A stretch of 64,000 nucleotides of DNA from Bdellovibrio sp. ZAP7 (GCF_006874645.1 NZ_CP030082.1:3596001-3660000); one strand, 5' to 3'; shown: positions 7,124 through 15,854, counted from the stretch's first letter. The notes: generated from the sequence alone by a model not told the origin. Program-made: numbers and translations.

Positions 7124-9439
7124 ATGTGCATGTTGCGACCAAGATTAAAGACCATTTTAATTCGTTTTACAATCCTCGTGACGCTTGCAATCATCGTGGG
7201 CCTTGGGATTGGTGTCTATTCCTATTTTTCTCTCGAAAAAGAGATGTCACAAAAGCTTGAGTCCAAGCGCTTCATTGTACCTACGGAGTACTACGCAGGG
7301 CCGCGAGTTTTCAGTGTGCGCAACAGCGCCGACGCCAACACTGTGGAAGGCCTATTTAAGAATCAAAACTTCCGTCGTCGGGACTATGATCAGCGTTTGT
7401 TGCAGGGCGATTACTTTCTGGCAGACAGAGAGCAGTGCAGCGCTCGCCTGCAATTGCCTTTGGATGAAAATCAGGTCGCTTGCTTTGCCTGGGTGAACAA
7501 AGATGTCGCAACCGACAAAGTTGATTCCAGCATGCAGGTTTTGGTCTTTCAAAATGATGGGACTATCTCGAAAATCTTACTGGGAGCGCCTTTCCAGGAG
7601 TCTCAAACTGCTTACGGCGAAGCCCCGCTTTTGGCACAGTACATCGGTAACGAACCTTTAATGCAAAAAACCGTGACATTGGGTGAAGTACCTCCCACTT
7701 GTTCAAACGCCATCATGGCAATCGAAGACGCGCAGTTTCTGGAACACGGCGGAGTCAGCATCAAAGGCATCATGCGTGCCGTGGTCAAAAATATCACAAC
7801 CGGTCGCAAAGAAGGTGGCAGCACCATCACGCAACAGTTGGTGAAAAACTATTTCCTGACCAGCGAAAGAACTTTCAAAAGAAAGTACAACGAATTCATC
7901 ATGTCGATCTTGCTAGAGTCTCGCTTTAACAAAGACGAAATTCTAGAGACTTACCTGAATGTCATCTATATGGGCCAAAATGGTTCGTTCCAGGTGCGGG
8001 GTTACGGAGCAGCGGCTCGTTACTACTTCAACAAAGAGGTTTCTGATTTAGATCTGTCAGAGTGTTCTTTGTTAGCTGCCATTGTGAACAGCCCGGGCCT
8101 TTACAATCCGTTCAAAAAGCCTGCGAATGCAGAACGCCGTCGCCACTTGGTTTTGGATAAAATGAAAGGCTTGGATTTTATCACCGAAGCCCAAATGACA
8201 GCCGCAGATCACATGCCTTTGCCAAGTGCTCCGATCACTCTGGCAACTGAAACAGCTCCGTACTATCTGGATGCCGTTCGCAAACAATTGGACTCGTTAA
8301 AAATTCCAGTTGAGGGACTGCGTATCTACACAGCTCTGGATCTGGAAGCCCAACAAGCGGCTCAGGAATCTTTGCGCAATCATCTGGATGGCCTTGAAAA
8401 AACCAACAAACACATCAAAGGCCTGAAAGAAAAGGGCAACAGCCTGGAAGGCATTGTTCTAGTCGGAGACAACCGCAGCGGCCTAGTAAATGTTGTTGTG
8501 GGTGGTCGCAATTATCGCATGACTCAGTTCAATCGCGCGATCGATGGACATCGTCAAGTTGGTTCGACAATGAAGCCGTTCGTTTATTTGACGGCGTTGA
8601 TGAATGAAACTCCGGAGGGAAAACCTTACTCCCCGATCACGCTGCTCAATGATGAAAAGCAGCAGATTAAGTACGAAGGACAAACGTGGGCGCCGGAAAA
8701 TTACGGCAAAAAATATTACGGCCAAGTTCCAATGTTCTATGCTTTGAAAAACTCGATGAATGCGGCAACCGCCAATCTTGGCATGCAAGTGGGCCTTGGC
8801 AACATCGTCGATATCGCTCATAAATTCGGAATCGACTCCGAACTAAAAGCTTTCCCGTCACTGACTCTGGGAGCTTTTGAAATGTATCCCCGCGAAGTTT
8901 TACAAAGCTATATGACGATCGCCAACATGGGACTTCGTCGCGATATTTCCTTTGTTCGCAAAGCTGTAAATGCGGAAGGCAACGAAGTTTACACTTTCGA
9001 TCCGCATGAAAGGCAAGTGGAGGATCCTGCCACGGTCGCAAGCCTTATCAGCATGATGAAACAAGTGATCGTATCGGGTTCTGCTCGCGCGATTCCTTTG
9101 AATGGATTTACGAATCCTGCGGCAGGAAAAACCGGAACCACTAATGACAATAAAGACGCCTGGTTCAGCGGTTTCACACCTTATCTGACGACGATTGTTT
9201 GGGTGGGATACGACAACAACCTACAACACAAATTGACGGGTTCAAGTGGTGGCGTTCCGGTGTGGACAGACTTTATGAAAAAAATTGGCAGCCGTTATCC
9301 CGCTGACGACTTCGCTTGGCCAGAAGGCACCGTGAAAGTGACTTTGGATGAAGAAACACTAAAGGCCTTGAACGCTGTTCAAGCTCCATTCGATCCGACT
9401 TCAGTTGAATTGATTTTCAGAAAAGGGACGGAGCCATAG
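7124..9439 (+). CDS. Bifunctional penicillin-binding protein, PBP1B-like
   Basis: This is a class A peptidoglycan synthase at the inner membrane. It has a short basic N-terminus, one membrane helix, and a UB2H-like region (FSVRNSADANTVEGLFKNQN) as in PBP1B. The glycosyltransferase-51 domain follows (EDAQFLEHGGVSIKG with the catalytic Glu, then EGGSTITQQLVKN). The transpeptidase domain has all three penicillin-binding motifs: STMK (nucleophile Ser), SMN and KTGTT. I place the start at 7124 (or ATG 7130), since the frame upstream covers the divergent GroES-like gene. There is no clear Shine-Dalgarno. It makes and cross-links glycan strands. A perfect 27-bp inverted repeat follows the stop. Confidence 0.9.
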   Translation: MCMLRPRLKTILIRFTILVTLAIIVGLGIGVYSYFSLEKEMSQKLESKRFIVPTEYYAGPRVFSVRNSADANTVEGLFKNQNFRRRDYDQRLLQGDYFLADREQCSARLQLPLDENQVACFAWVNKDVATDKVDSSMQVLVFQNDGTISKILLGAPFQESQTAYGEAPLLAQYIGNEPLMQKTVTLGEVPPTCSNAIMAIEDAQFLEHGGVSIKGIMRAVVKNITTGRKEGGSTITQQLVKNYFLTSERTFKRKYNEFIMSILLESRFNKDEILETYLNVIYMGQNGSFQVRGYGAAARYYFNKEVSDLDLSECSLLAAIVNSPGLYNPFKKPANAERRRHLVLDKMKGLDFITEAQMTAADHMPLPSAPITLATETAPYYLDAVRKQLDSLKIPVEGLRIYTALDLEAQQAAQESLRNHLDGLEKTNKHIKGLKEKGNSLEGIVLVGDNRSGLVNVVVGGRNYRMTQFNRAIDGHRQVGSTMKPFVYLTALMNETPEGKPYSPITLLNDEKQQIKYEGQTWAPENYGKKYYGQVPMFYALKNSMNAATANLGMQVGLGNIVDIAHKFGIDSELKAFPSLTLGAFEMYPREVLQSYMTIANMGLRRDISFVRKAVNAEGNEVYTFDPHERQVEDPATVASLISMMKQVIVSGSARAIPLNGFTNPAAGKTGTTNDNKDAWFSGFTPYLTTIVWVGYDNNLQHKLTGSSGGVPVWTDFMKKIGSRYPADDFAWPEGTVKVTLDEETLKALNAVQAPFDPTSVELIFRKGTEP

Positions 9440-9444
9440 GCTCC

Positions 9445-9501
9445 TAGGTAACAGTTCCCTTTTAGGAATGCAGCGCATTCCTAAAAGGGAACTGTTACCT
9501 A
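9445..9501. repeat. Perfect 27-bp inverted repeat with 3-nt loop between convergent genes
   Basis: Arms 9445-9471 and 9475-9501 are perfectly complementary over 27 bp (TAGGTAACAGTTCCC...), separated only by AGC. The element fills the gap between the penicillin-binding protein gene and the convergent hydrolase gene, and contains the hydrolase stop codon (9499-9501). No T run follows on either strand. It could act as a bidirectional terminator or mRNA 3-prime stabiliser, or be a copy of a dispersed palindromic repeat. Confidence 0.9.
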
Positions 9502-10479
9502 TAAAACGACTTCCAGGCCTTCGTGGGCGAAATCCCAAGAGACATTCGGAAGGATCTCATTGTTCGCGGCCGACGCGCGAGCCACAGCTTCATAGTATTC
9601 CCGAGTTTGACGACGCAATTCCAAAACATGATCCGTGCGAGCGCCCGGGTCATGATGTGCAAATAGAACTCGCTTGATGCCCTCACGGAAAGCAATTTCC
9701 AATCCCACTTGGGCGGCACTGTGCCCCCAGTTAGCTTTTTCTGCCAACTCCGGCAACGTGTACTGCGCATCGAAATACATCAAATCGATATTCTGATACA
9801 AAGGCAAATCCGCACCCAACTCTTCTTGAGTCACGCGCGTGCCTTCTGTATCCACACAATGCGCATAAGATTTACCATTCGCTTGAACTTTGAAACCCCA
9901 ACAAGGATCTGGATGGTCGAGCTGATAAGGTGTCACTTTGAATTCGCCGACTTGAATCATTTTGCGTGGCTCTAAAACATGGAAATGAATTTTCGCCTGC
10001 AAGGCTTCAAACGGTACCGGGAAGTAAGGCTTTTTAAACAAACCACGAATCAAAGATTCCAGTTCCGGTTGCACAGCATAATAGTGAATTTCTTCGCCAG
10101 GAATAAAATGCGGAACAAAGAATGGCAAACCGATCACATGATCCCAGTGAAAATGAGTCATGAAGATATGATAAGGACCTTTTTTGCGATTCGCTGTGCC
10201 TTTAAGAATTCTTTCGCTGATCGAACGAATGCCACTACCACCATCAATGATAATTTGATCATTGCCATAGTTCAGCTCCACACAGGTAGTTGCTGATCCG
10301 TAACCACCTACAACAGGCTCTTCCATCCCCCGAATGTACATGGAGACCTGATCGGCACTGCGATGACCGGCAGTGAAAAAGTTCTGAAGAACTCCCTCAA
10401 TGTGCTGTGCCCAAACTGATGGTGGTGGAGACGATGGCAAAGAGCCACGAACGCCCCAAAATTTTATGGAGAATGACAT
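9499..10479 (-). CDS. Metallo-beta-lactamase-fold hydrolase (phosphodiesterase-like)
   Basis: The metal-binding motif THFHWDHVIGLPFF (HxHxDH) is clear. It is preceded by IIIDGGSGIRS and followed by further ligand candidates in YAHCVDTEG and VLFAHHDPG. This arrangement fits the lactamase_B_2/class II cyclic-nucleotide phosphodiesterase-like group, cytosolic with two zinc or iron ions. Substrate is unknown. I start at ATG 10479 (MSFSIKFWGVRGSLPS, the typical family start, AGAAGG just upstream), giving 326 residues; the longer frame to 10683 lacks family character. It is divergent from the radical SAM operon, and its stop codon lies in a long inverted repeat. Confidence 0.85.
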   Translation of the reverse strand: MSFSIKFWGVRGSLPSSPPPSVWAQHIEGVLQNFFTAGHRSADQVSMYIRGMEEPVVGGYGSATTCVELNYGNDQIIIDGGSGIRSISERILKGTANRKKGPYHIFMTHFHWDHVIGLPFFVPHFIPGEEIHYYAVQPELESLIRGLFKKPYFPVPFEALQAKIHFHVLEPRKMIQVGEFKVTPYQLDHPDPCWGFKVQANGKSYAHCVDTEGTRVTQEELGADLPLYQNIDLMYFDAQYTLPELAEKANWGHSAAQVGLEIAFREGIKRVLFAHHDPGARTDHVLELRRQTREYYEAVARASAANNEILPNVSWDFAHEGLEVVL

Positions 10480-10637
10480 ACCTTCTAAGGATGCCTCAGA
10501 ATAAACACGAAACAAATTAATATTTTGTCCTGGGACCGACCTAGGTAGGTGACCCTCACAAAATTGGAATAAATTCCGGCAATAACAGAAGTTCGACTTA
10601 AATATCGCAACCGCTCTAACGGTGTCACCACGCCCCC

Positions 10638-10656
10638 TCGAGTAAGGATTACTCGA
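10638..10656. promoter_or_regulatory. Palindromic site, candidate upstream activator site
   Basis: TCGAGTAAGGATTACTCGA has 8-bp perfect arms around GGA. It lies about 130 bp before the transcription start predicted from the -24/-12 element, a normal distance for binding of an NtrC-type activator. A weaker dyad (TAAGT...ACTTA, 10711-10730) lies between. The spacer 10480-10787 holds no gene. Binding by the activator encoded at 14093 is inference. Confidence 0.45.
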
Positions 10657-10758
10657 ATGGCGGTTCCTTTTGCACCCACCCATTATACGTCGCAGCCAAA
10701 AGATGCATCGTAAGTGACTGAAATTACTTAAATAATTTTATAACTCCGGGGCCTTAAA

Positions 10759-10775
10759 TTGGTACGCCTATTGCT
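10759..10775 (+). promoter_or_regulatory. Sigma-54 (-24/-12) promoter of the radical SAM operon
   Basis: TTGGTACGCCTATTGCT matches the consensus YTGGCACG-N4-TTGCW at every fixed position except one (C to T). The diagnostic GG and GC pairs are exactly 10 nt apart. Transcription should start near 10786, only about 2 nt before the annotated ATG at 10788. Either the mRNA is almost leaderless, or translation starts at a later codon. Confidence 0.72.
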
Positions 10776-10787
10776 TACTTCTGCAGT

Positions 10788-12095
10788 ATGGAAATTCGGA
10801 GACAAAATGACATCATTGCTTTTCGTGCGCCGGGGGAAACCCCAGTGGCTTTTCATGCGCGAAATCTAGAGGTGGCAGACATCTCCGAAGAGCTTTGGGG
10901 GGAGATGACCCAAGCCTCCAACGACTCCCTTCGGTCCGTGTTGACTGACTGGAACAACGAAATCAATCCACAAACAACAACGACAGTTCCGGGTAAAGAA
11001 ATCCGCGCGCTGACCATCAACGTTACGCAAATTTGCAATTTGAAATGCACATACTGCGCAGCTGGTGGCGACGGCACATACGGTGCCGCTCAAACTAAAA
11101 TCTCAGTTGAAAAAACTTTGCCACAGCTAAAATACTTCCTGGAGAAGGTTGCTGATTCAGGAACTTTCCGTATCGGCTTTATCGGCGGCGAACCCCTGCT
11201 ATATCCAGATGGCATTCGTGCTATCGCAAATTATGTGAAATTGATGACGGCTGGAAGAAACATTCGCGCGCAGTTTTCTATTGTGACGAATGGGACTTTG
11301 CTGACGGATGAAAACATCGCTTTGCTTGAAGAAATCAAATGCAATATCTCGGTGAGCATTGATGGCGAAGCTAAGTATAACGATGCCGCTCGCCCTATGA
11401 AAAACGGTCAAGGCAGCACGGCTGTTGTCGTTGAGGGACTTAAAAAACTTTTTGCTCGCAAAGAAAATTTTGGTTCCATCACTTTGCATGGTGTCTTTAC
11501 AGCTGAAAACATGCACGTGGCAGAAGCTTATGAGTTTTATCGCCAATTCCCAGCGGATGCTTACGAATTCACTTACAGCGTTTCTGATTTGAATCAGGAA
11601 GCCAGTGATACTTTCACACGCGAGATGCGCTTGATCGCAGCGATGGCTTACGCTGAAGGTGGCGAGACTGCACTTCGTAAGATCAGCTTTTTTAATCGCA
11701 TTTTCTCGGCGTTGGATGAACAACGTCGTACTGAAAACTTCTGTGGCGCCGGGAAATCCTTTCTGGTCGTAGATGCCCGCAACAACCTCTTTACCTGCCC
11801 TTGGGACGTTGGCAACGACGCCATGAAAGTGGGTCAAGGCACAGAGGTTTTCGAGGGCGCACTAGAAGAATACTCAAGTCCCCTGATTGAACAAAACAAC
11901 TGCCAAAGCTGCTGGGCCAGATTCCTTTGCGGCGGCGGCTGTATGTATGTTCACAAGGAAGCTACGGGTTCAAAACATCAGAAAAACGGTCAATTCTGCG
12001 AAAGAACGCGCAGCTTGGTCGGAACAGCCATTTTATACTTTAAAAAAAGTCGTCAGACTGATATTCAAGAGGACAGTGACTATGGAAAACACTAA
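10788..12095 (+). CDS. Radical SAM/SPASM peptide maturase
   Basis: The 435-residue product has the radical SAM cluster motif CNLKCTYC (Cys83, 87, 90), the GGEP S-adenosylmethionine motif (133-136), and a complete seven-Cys SPASM domain: Cys319, 337, 372, 375, 381, 385 and 404, with CQSCW and CGGGC spacing. SPASM proteins carry auxiliary iron-sulfur clusters and usually modify small ribosomal peptides, forming thioether, C-C or similar links. The first 60 residues precede the barrel and may be a substrate-recognition region. No Shine-Dalgarno precedes ATG 10788; ATG at residue 40 (GGGGGGAG upstream) is an alternative start that spares all motifs. A 34-residue peptide gene overlaps its end by 14 nt, and the sensor kinase and activator follow. 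Confidence 0.88.
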   Translation: MEIRRQNDIIAFRAPGETPVAFHARNLEVADISEELWGEMTQASNDSLRSVLTDWNNEINPQTTTTVPGKEIRALTINVTQICNLKCTYCAAGGDGTYGAAQTKISVEKTLPQLKYFLEKVADSGTFRIGFIGGEPLLYPDGIRAIANYVKLMTAGRNIRAQFSIVTNGTLLTDENIALLEEIKCNISVSIDGEAKYNDAARPMKNGQGSTAVVVEGLKKLFARKENFGSITLHGVFTAENMHVAEAYEFYRQFPADAYEFTYSVSDLNQEASDTFTREMRLIAAMAYAEGGETALRKISFFNRIFSALDEQRRTENFCGAGKSFLVVDARNNLFTCPWDVGNDAMKVGQGTEVFEGALEEYSSPLIEQNNCQSCWARFLCGGGCMYVHKEATGSKHQKNGQFCERTRSLVGTAILYFKKSRQTDIQEDSDYGKH

Positions 12096-12186
12096 AAAAA
12101 CTACGACACACATCAAGAAAGTAAAGCCTCGCGGCAACGTGCTTTCTGCCGTACCCACAGCCAGCGAATGCATCCCAGTTAAGTAA
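12082..12186 (+). CDS. Putative RiPP precursor peptide (34 aa) of the radical SAM maturase
   Basis: This is a small reading frame that standard gene callers may skip. It starts at ATG 12082, 14 nt before the end of the maturase gene, with a good Shine-Dalgarno (AGAGGA, about 8 nt upstream). The N-terminal half is polar and strongly basic (MENTKKTTTHIKKVKPR), as expected of a leader. Residues 18-34 (GNVLSAVPTASECIPVK) form a short core with one Cys (Cys30) and several small residues, which would allow one thioether or similar cross-link. There is no Trp or Tyr. It has no known homologue that I recognise. The precursor role is inferred from size, coupling and the SPASM neighbour. Confidence 0.65.
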   Translation: MENTKKTTTHIKKVKPRGNVLSAVPTASECIPVK

Positions 12187-12219
12187 TCAGCTAAATAACC
12201 TGGAGCTATTTAAAACAAT

Positions 12220-14100
12220 ATGAAACTGCCAAGTCCATTCGAGGAAACAACGAACTCCTCGAAACCAGTGCAATACCGCGTTTACGCGATCAGAGCTGTA
12301 TTAGCTATGATCATGGCGTTCCTTATTGCGCAAATCAATTTGGACTATGTGGAGTCATGGCTTTATGACTTCCGCATCCGCTCGCAGCTCTTCCAAAGAA
12401 CTTCTGAAAAAATTGAACTGGTTTACATCAAACCCTCAACAGTTCAGGCTTTCAAAGGTCAACCGAACGCCAAGGACCAGACAGCGATTCTTTATAACCT
12501 TTTGGCCGCTCACCCGCGTGCTGTGGTTTATGATTTTGCGATCGACGACGCCCAAGGCAGTGAAGAAGACAAAGCGGAATGGGCGAACCTTATCGTTCAA
12601 AGCACCAATGTCTATGTGGCAACTCCTGACACCCCACTAAAGGGCGAGGAGCGCAGCCTCTATTTACCTCTGCCGTTTGATCATGTGCGCATGGTTTCGG
12701 CTCCAAAAACTTCTGATACTATTAACTTTGCCAAAGACCGCGTCACTCGCCGCATGCTTTTGTCCTATCAGGATTCAATGATGCTTCCTGTGACTTTGGC
12801 GGGCTTCTATAATCCTGATGTTTTAGATTTTAGAAAAATCCGCGGTTACTTTGATTTCTATGATACCAAGCAATCCTTTATTGACTACCGTCGACCTGGC
12901 TCCTTCCCGTCGACCGTGTTCGACGATCTGGCCAATGGCAAAGTGGATTGGACTAAATTCGAAGATAAAATCGTTATCATCGGGACTGATTTAAATATCA
13001 GCGAGTCAGACTATATTCTGACTCCTTATAGCCGTATTCCTTCGGCTATGACCCGCATTGAAATGCAGGCAAATATCATCGATACCCTGATCCGTAACTC
13101 CAGCCCGGTCAGAATGCCAACCTATGTGAACTGGATCCTGCTGACTTTGATTTCCATCCTGGCAATTCAAATCGTCCTGAGCATGAGCCCGGCAATGGGT
13201 TTGGTGATTTTAGTTGGAACACTGACAGGATTTTCGGTTATTTCGTTCACTTTGTTCTGGTTATTCGGCTGGTGGATCACCATGGCGGCTCCGTTGTTGG
13301 CGGGTTTCCTGGTTTACTATTTCTTTATCCCTTACCGTCTGATCATCGAAAACCGTCGCAGCTGGGAATACTATCAAAAGAATAAACTTTTGAGTCAGGT
13401 CGAAGAGCTTAAGACGAATTTTATCTCGATGATGTCCCACGATTTGAAGACACCGATTGCGCGGATTCAAGGGATGACGGATGTGATCTTGGCTGATCAG
13501 GTGCAATTGAGCACGCAACAGCGCGAAGCCGTGGATACGATCAAGCATTCCTCTGACGATCTGTTGAAATTTATCAGCTCGATTTTGAATTACGGAAAAA
13601 TTCAAAGCGAAGGCGTGGAACTGCACATGCAAACCAAGGACATCAACAATGTCCTTCAGGAAGTAATCCGTAAGCATGAGTTCCTGGCGAAAGTAAAACG
13701 CATCCAGATCGTGTCAGAGCTTGAACCGCTGTTCCCTATTCGTATGGATCCGGATTTGATGCGCCAAGTGCTTTCAAATCTGGTGGAAAACGCGATCAAG
13801 TACAGCCCGGATGACACGAAAATCCTGGTCACCAGTGAGGAAAGGGATGAACGAGTTGTCATTCAGGTTTCTGACCAGGGACCGGGAATTCCCGAGGACG
13901 AACTGAATAATATTTTCATGAAGTTCTTTAGAAGCAAAAACGTAAAGAGCACGCAGATAAAAGGCTCGGGGCTGGGCCTTTACTTGGCTAAATATTTTAC
14001 AGAACTACACAAGGGACGCATCTTTGTGGAGTCGAAAGATGGAAAAGGTTCCACATTTACGGTAGAACTGCCGATGGAACAAGGGGGCGTAAATGCTTAA
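12220..14100 (+). CDS. CHASE2-domain sensor histidine kinase
   Basis: The product is 626 residues. One membrane helix (about 22-40) is followed by an extracytoplasmic CHASE2 domain (about 45-295). Three further helices follow (about 303-322, 325-349, 352-371), the standard CHASE2 topology. The dimerisation H-box is SHDLKTPIARI with His407. The ATPase domain has the N-box NLVENAIKYS, DQGPGIP and GSGLGLYLAKYF, so all catalytic motifs are intact. It should sense a periplasmic signal and phosphorylate the activator encoded next, whose start overlaps by 8 nt. Being downstream of the maturase and peptide suggests that it senses the peptide or a condition tied to it; this is inference. Confidence 0.9.
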   Translation: MKLPSPFEETTNSSKPVQYRVYAIRAVLAMIMAFLIAQINLDYVESWLYDFRIRSQLFQRTSEKIELVYIKPSTVQAFKGQPNAKDQTAILYNLLAAHPRAVVYDFAIDDAQGSEEDKAEWANLIVQSTNVYVATPDTPLKGEERSLYLPLPFDHVRMVSAPKTSDTINFAKDRVTRRMLLSYQDSMMLPVTLAGFYNPDVLDFRKIRGYFDFYDTKQSFIDYRRPGSFPSTVFDDLANGKVDWTKFEDKIVIIGTDLNISESDYILTPYSRIPSAMTRIEMQANIIDTLIRNSSPVRMPTYVNWILLTLISILAIQIVLSMSPAMGLVILVGTLTGFSVISFTLFWLFGWWITMAAPLLAGFLVYYFFIPYRLIIENRRSWEYYQKNKLLSQVEELKTNFISMMSHDLKTPIARIQGMTDVILADQVQLSTQQREAVDTIKHSSDDLLKFISSILNYGKIQSEGVELHMQTKDINNVLQEVIRKHEFLAKVKRIQIVSELEPLFPIRMDPDLMRQVLSNLVENAIKYSPDDTKILVTSEERDERVVIQVSDQGPGIPEDELNNIFMKFFRSKNVKSTQIKGSGLGLYLAKYFTELHKGRIFVESKDGKGSTFTVELPMEQGGVNA

Positions 14101-15616
14101 GGTTTTGGTAGTAGACGACGATCAAGGGTTGAGACTTTCAGTTAAGACAGCCCTTACATCCAACCAACGTTTTGACGTCGACGAAGCATTCGATGGCATC
14201 AACGCCATGGAAAAAATTAAAGCCGGTACGACTAAGTACGACCTTGTTATTCTTGACGTCGACATGCCTCGCTTAAACGGCCTGGAAACTCTTCGCGCTA
14301 TCAAAGAATACGACTCTGGTATCATCGTGATGGTGATGACCGCGCATGCCACTTTGAACGATGCTGTTCAAGCCGTTAAAGACGGTGCTTACAATTATCT
14401 TTCCAAACCAGTTGCGGGTGATGAACTATTAGCTTTGATCGATAAAGCCGTGAACGCTCACAACTTGATTTCCAATATCGCATTCTCTGCCCCTGTGATG
14501 GTTGAAGAAGGTCGCAAGATCATCGGTCACACATCCCAAATGCAGAAAGTATTTAACATCATCCACCGCCTTGCCAAAGTGGACACTCCGGTTTTGATCC
14601 GTGGTGCCTCCGGTACAGGTAAAGAGTTGGTCGCAAAAGCGATCCATTTCAACTCGGCTCGCAAAGACGAAAAGTTCGTGGCGATCAACTGTTCTGCAAT
14701 TCCAGAGAACTTGTTTGAATCTGAATTATTTGGTCACGAAAAAGGCTCGTTCACTGGCGCTGATCAACGTAAAATCGGTAAATTCCAATTCGCTGAGGGT
14801 GGCACTTTGTTCTTGGACGAAGTCGGTGACATGCCTCAATTGATGCAAGTTAAAATCTTGCGCGTTCTTCAGGAAAAACTATTCACTCCTGTGGGCTCGA
14901 ACCGCGAATTCGCCAGCAACGTACGTATCATTGCTGCGACAAACCGTCCTTTGGAGGACATGATCAAAGCCGGAACTTTCCGTGAAGACTTGTTCTATCG
15001 CCTGAACGTCGTACCTATATTCTTGCCAGCTCTTCAAGAGCGTAAAGATGATCTTGAGCACATGATCAACATCTTCATCAAGAAGTTCAATCAAGCTCAA
15101 GGCAAACGCATCAATGGTATTACTCCGGATGCGATGGCGGTTCTTAAAAAACATTCTTGGCCAGGAAACATCCGTGAGCTTGAGAACGTGATTGAACATG
15201 CTTTCGTTCTGGAAACGAGCAACTTGATCACTTTGGCATCTTTGCCAGAGGCTTTGTTGATCGCAACAGGTACTAACTTGATCGATCTTTCACCGTTTGA
15301 AACGGCTCAGAACGTGGCTTCTGCTGGCATCGTTAAAGCAGCAAAAGCGCATGTGAGTTTGGGTGAAGACGATGAAAATGCTGGAAGTGATATCGACTCT
15401 GAAGACCTTGAAGGTGAAGAGATTGTTCCTTACTCTGGCGAGAATCTTGATTTCAACGCGCAAAAAGAAGCGTTCGAAAAAGAGTTTATCATCAAGGCAC
15501 TAAAAACTTTCCGTGGTCGCATCAATCAAACAGCGCTTCACGCGAACATTCCGAAAAAAACTTTGCTACGCAAAATTGAAAAATACGGAATTATCGCCAA
15601 AGACTACGCAAACTAA
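14093..15616 (+). CDS. NtrC-family sigma-54 response regulator
   Basis: The product is 507 residues. The receiver domain has the acidic pocket DDD (8-10), phospho-acceptor Asp55, Thr83 and Lys105. The AAA+ domain has Walker A GASGTGKE (171-178), a GSFTGA loop (218-223, canonical GAFTGA, which contacts sigma-54), Walker B FLDE and the WPGNIREL sensor. An acidic linker (about 425-450) leads to a Fis-type helix-turn-helix near the end (RINQTALHANIPKKTLLRKI). It is fully equipped to activate sigma-54 promoters, and one such promoter stands at the head of this gene run, at 10759. A terminator follows. Confidence 0.93.
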   Translation: MLKVLVVDDDQGLRLSVKTALTSNQRFDVDEAFDGINAMEKIKAGTTKYDLVILDVDMPRLNGLETLRAIKEYDSGIIVMVMTAHATLNDAVQAVKDGAYNYLSKPVAGDELLALIDKAVNAHNLISNIAFSAPVMVEEGRKIIGHTSQMQKVFNIIHRLAKVDTPVLIRGASGTGKELVAKAIHFNSARKDEKFVAINCSAIPENLFESELFGHEKGSFTGADQRKIGKFQFAEGGTLFLDEVGDMPQLMQVKILRVLQEKLFTPVGSNREFASNVRIIAATNRPLEDMIKAGTFREDLFYRLNVVPIFLPALQERKDDLEHMINIFIKKFNQAQGKRINGITPDAMAVLKKHSWPGNIRELENVIEHAFVLETSNLITLASLPEALLIATGTNLIDLSPFETAQNVASAGIVKAAKAHVSLGEDDENAGSDIDSEDLEGEEIVPYSGENLDFNAQKEAFEKEFIIKALKTFRGRINQTALHANIPKKTLLRKIEKYGIIAKDYAN

Positions 15617-15638
15617 TTTCATTCTTTTCAGCTCCAGC

Positions 15639-15668
15639 AAGGCCTTCCATTCCCGGAAGGCCTTTTTT
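15639..15668 (+). terminator. Intrinsic terminator of the maturase-kinase-activator operon
   Basis: A 10-bp stem, AAGGCCTTCC / GGAAGGCCTT, closes on ATTCCC and runs into six T. It lies 23 nt after the stop of the sigma-54 activator gene and closes the operon. Confidence 0.9.
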
Positions 15669-15854
15669 ATTTCCGGCCGATACGCGATAAAAATAGGTGC
15701 CTAACTAAAAGTGCCGGCCTGAATGCAAGTGAAAGTTATCAATAAAAAATCGGTTTCTGCATCGCCTCTAGTTATTTAATCCAAAAACAATCACCAGATC
15801 TAGTGTTGCACGTTTTTTAAGCACAATTTGTTTAAGAATCATGTCGACGATACA

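Noticed and set aside
6777-7148. Phe/Ala-rich frame of 123 residues on the plus strand
   Set aside because: It is the mirror of the Lys/Ala repeats in the GroES-like gene, whose codons read as Phe/Ala on the other strand.
9445-9501. Classical intrinsic terminator
   Set aside because: The stem is long and perfect, but neither strand has a T run after it, so I list it only as a repeat.
10788-12186. Genomic island carrying the radical SAM genes
   Set aside because: No integrase, tRNA, flanking repeats or visible change in base composition around the operon; it reads like resident DNA.
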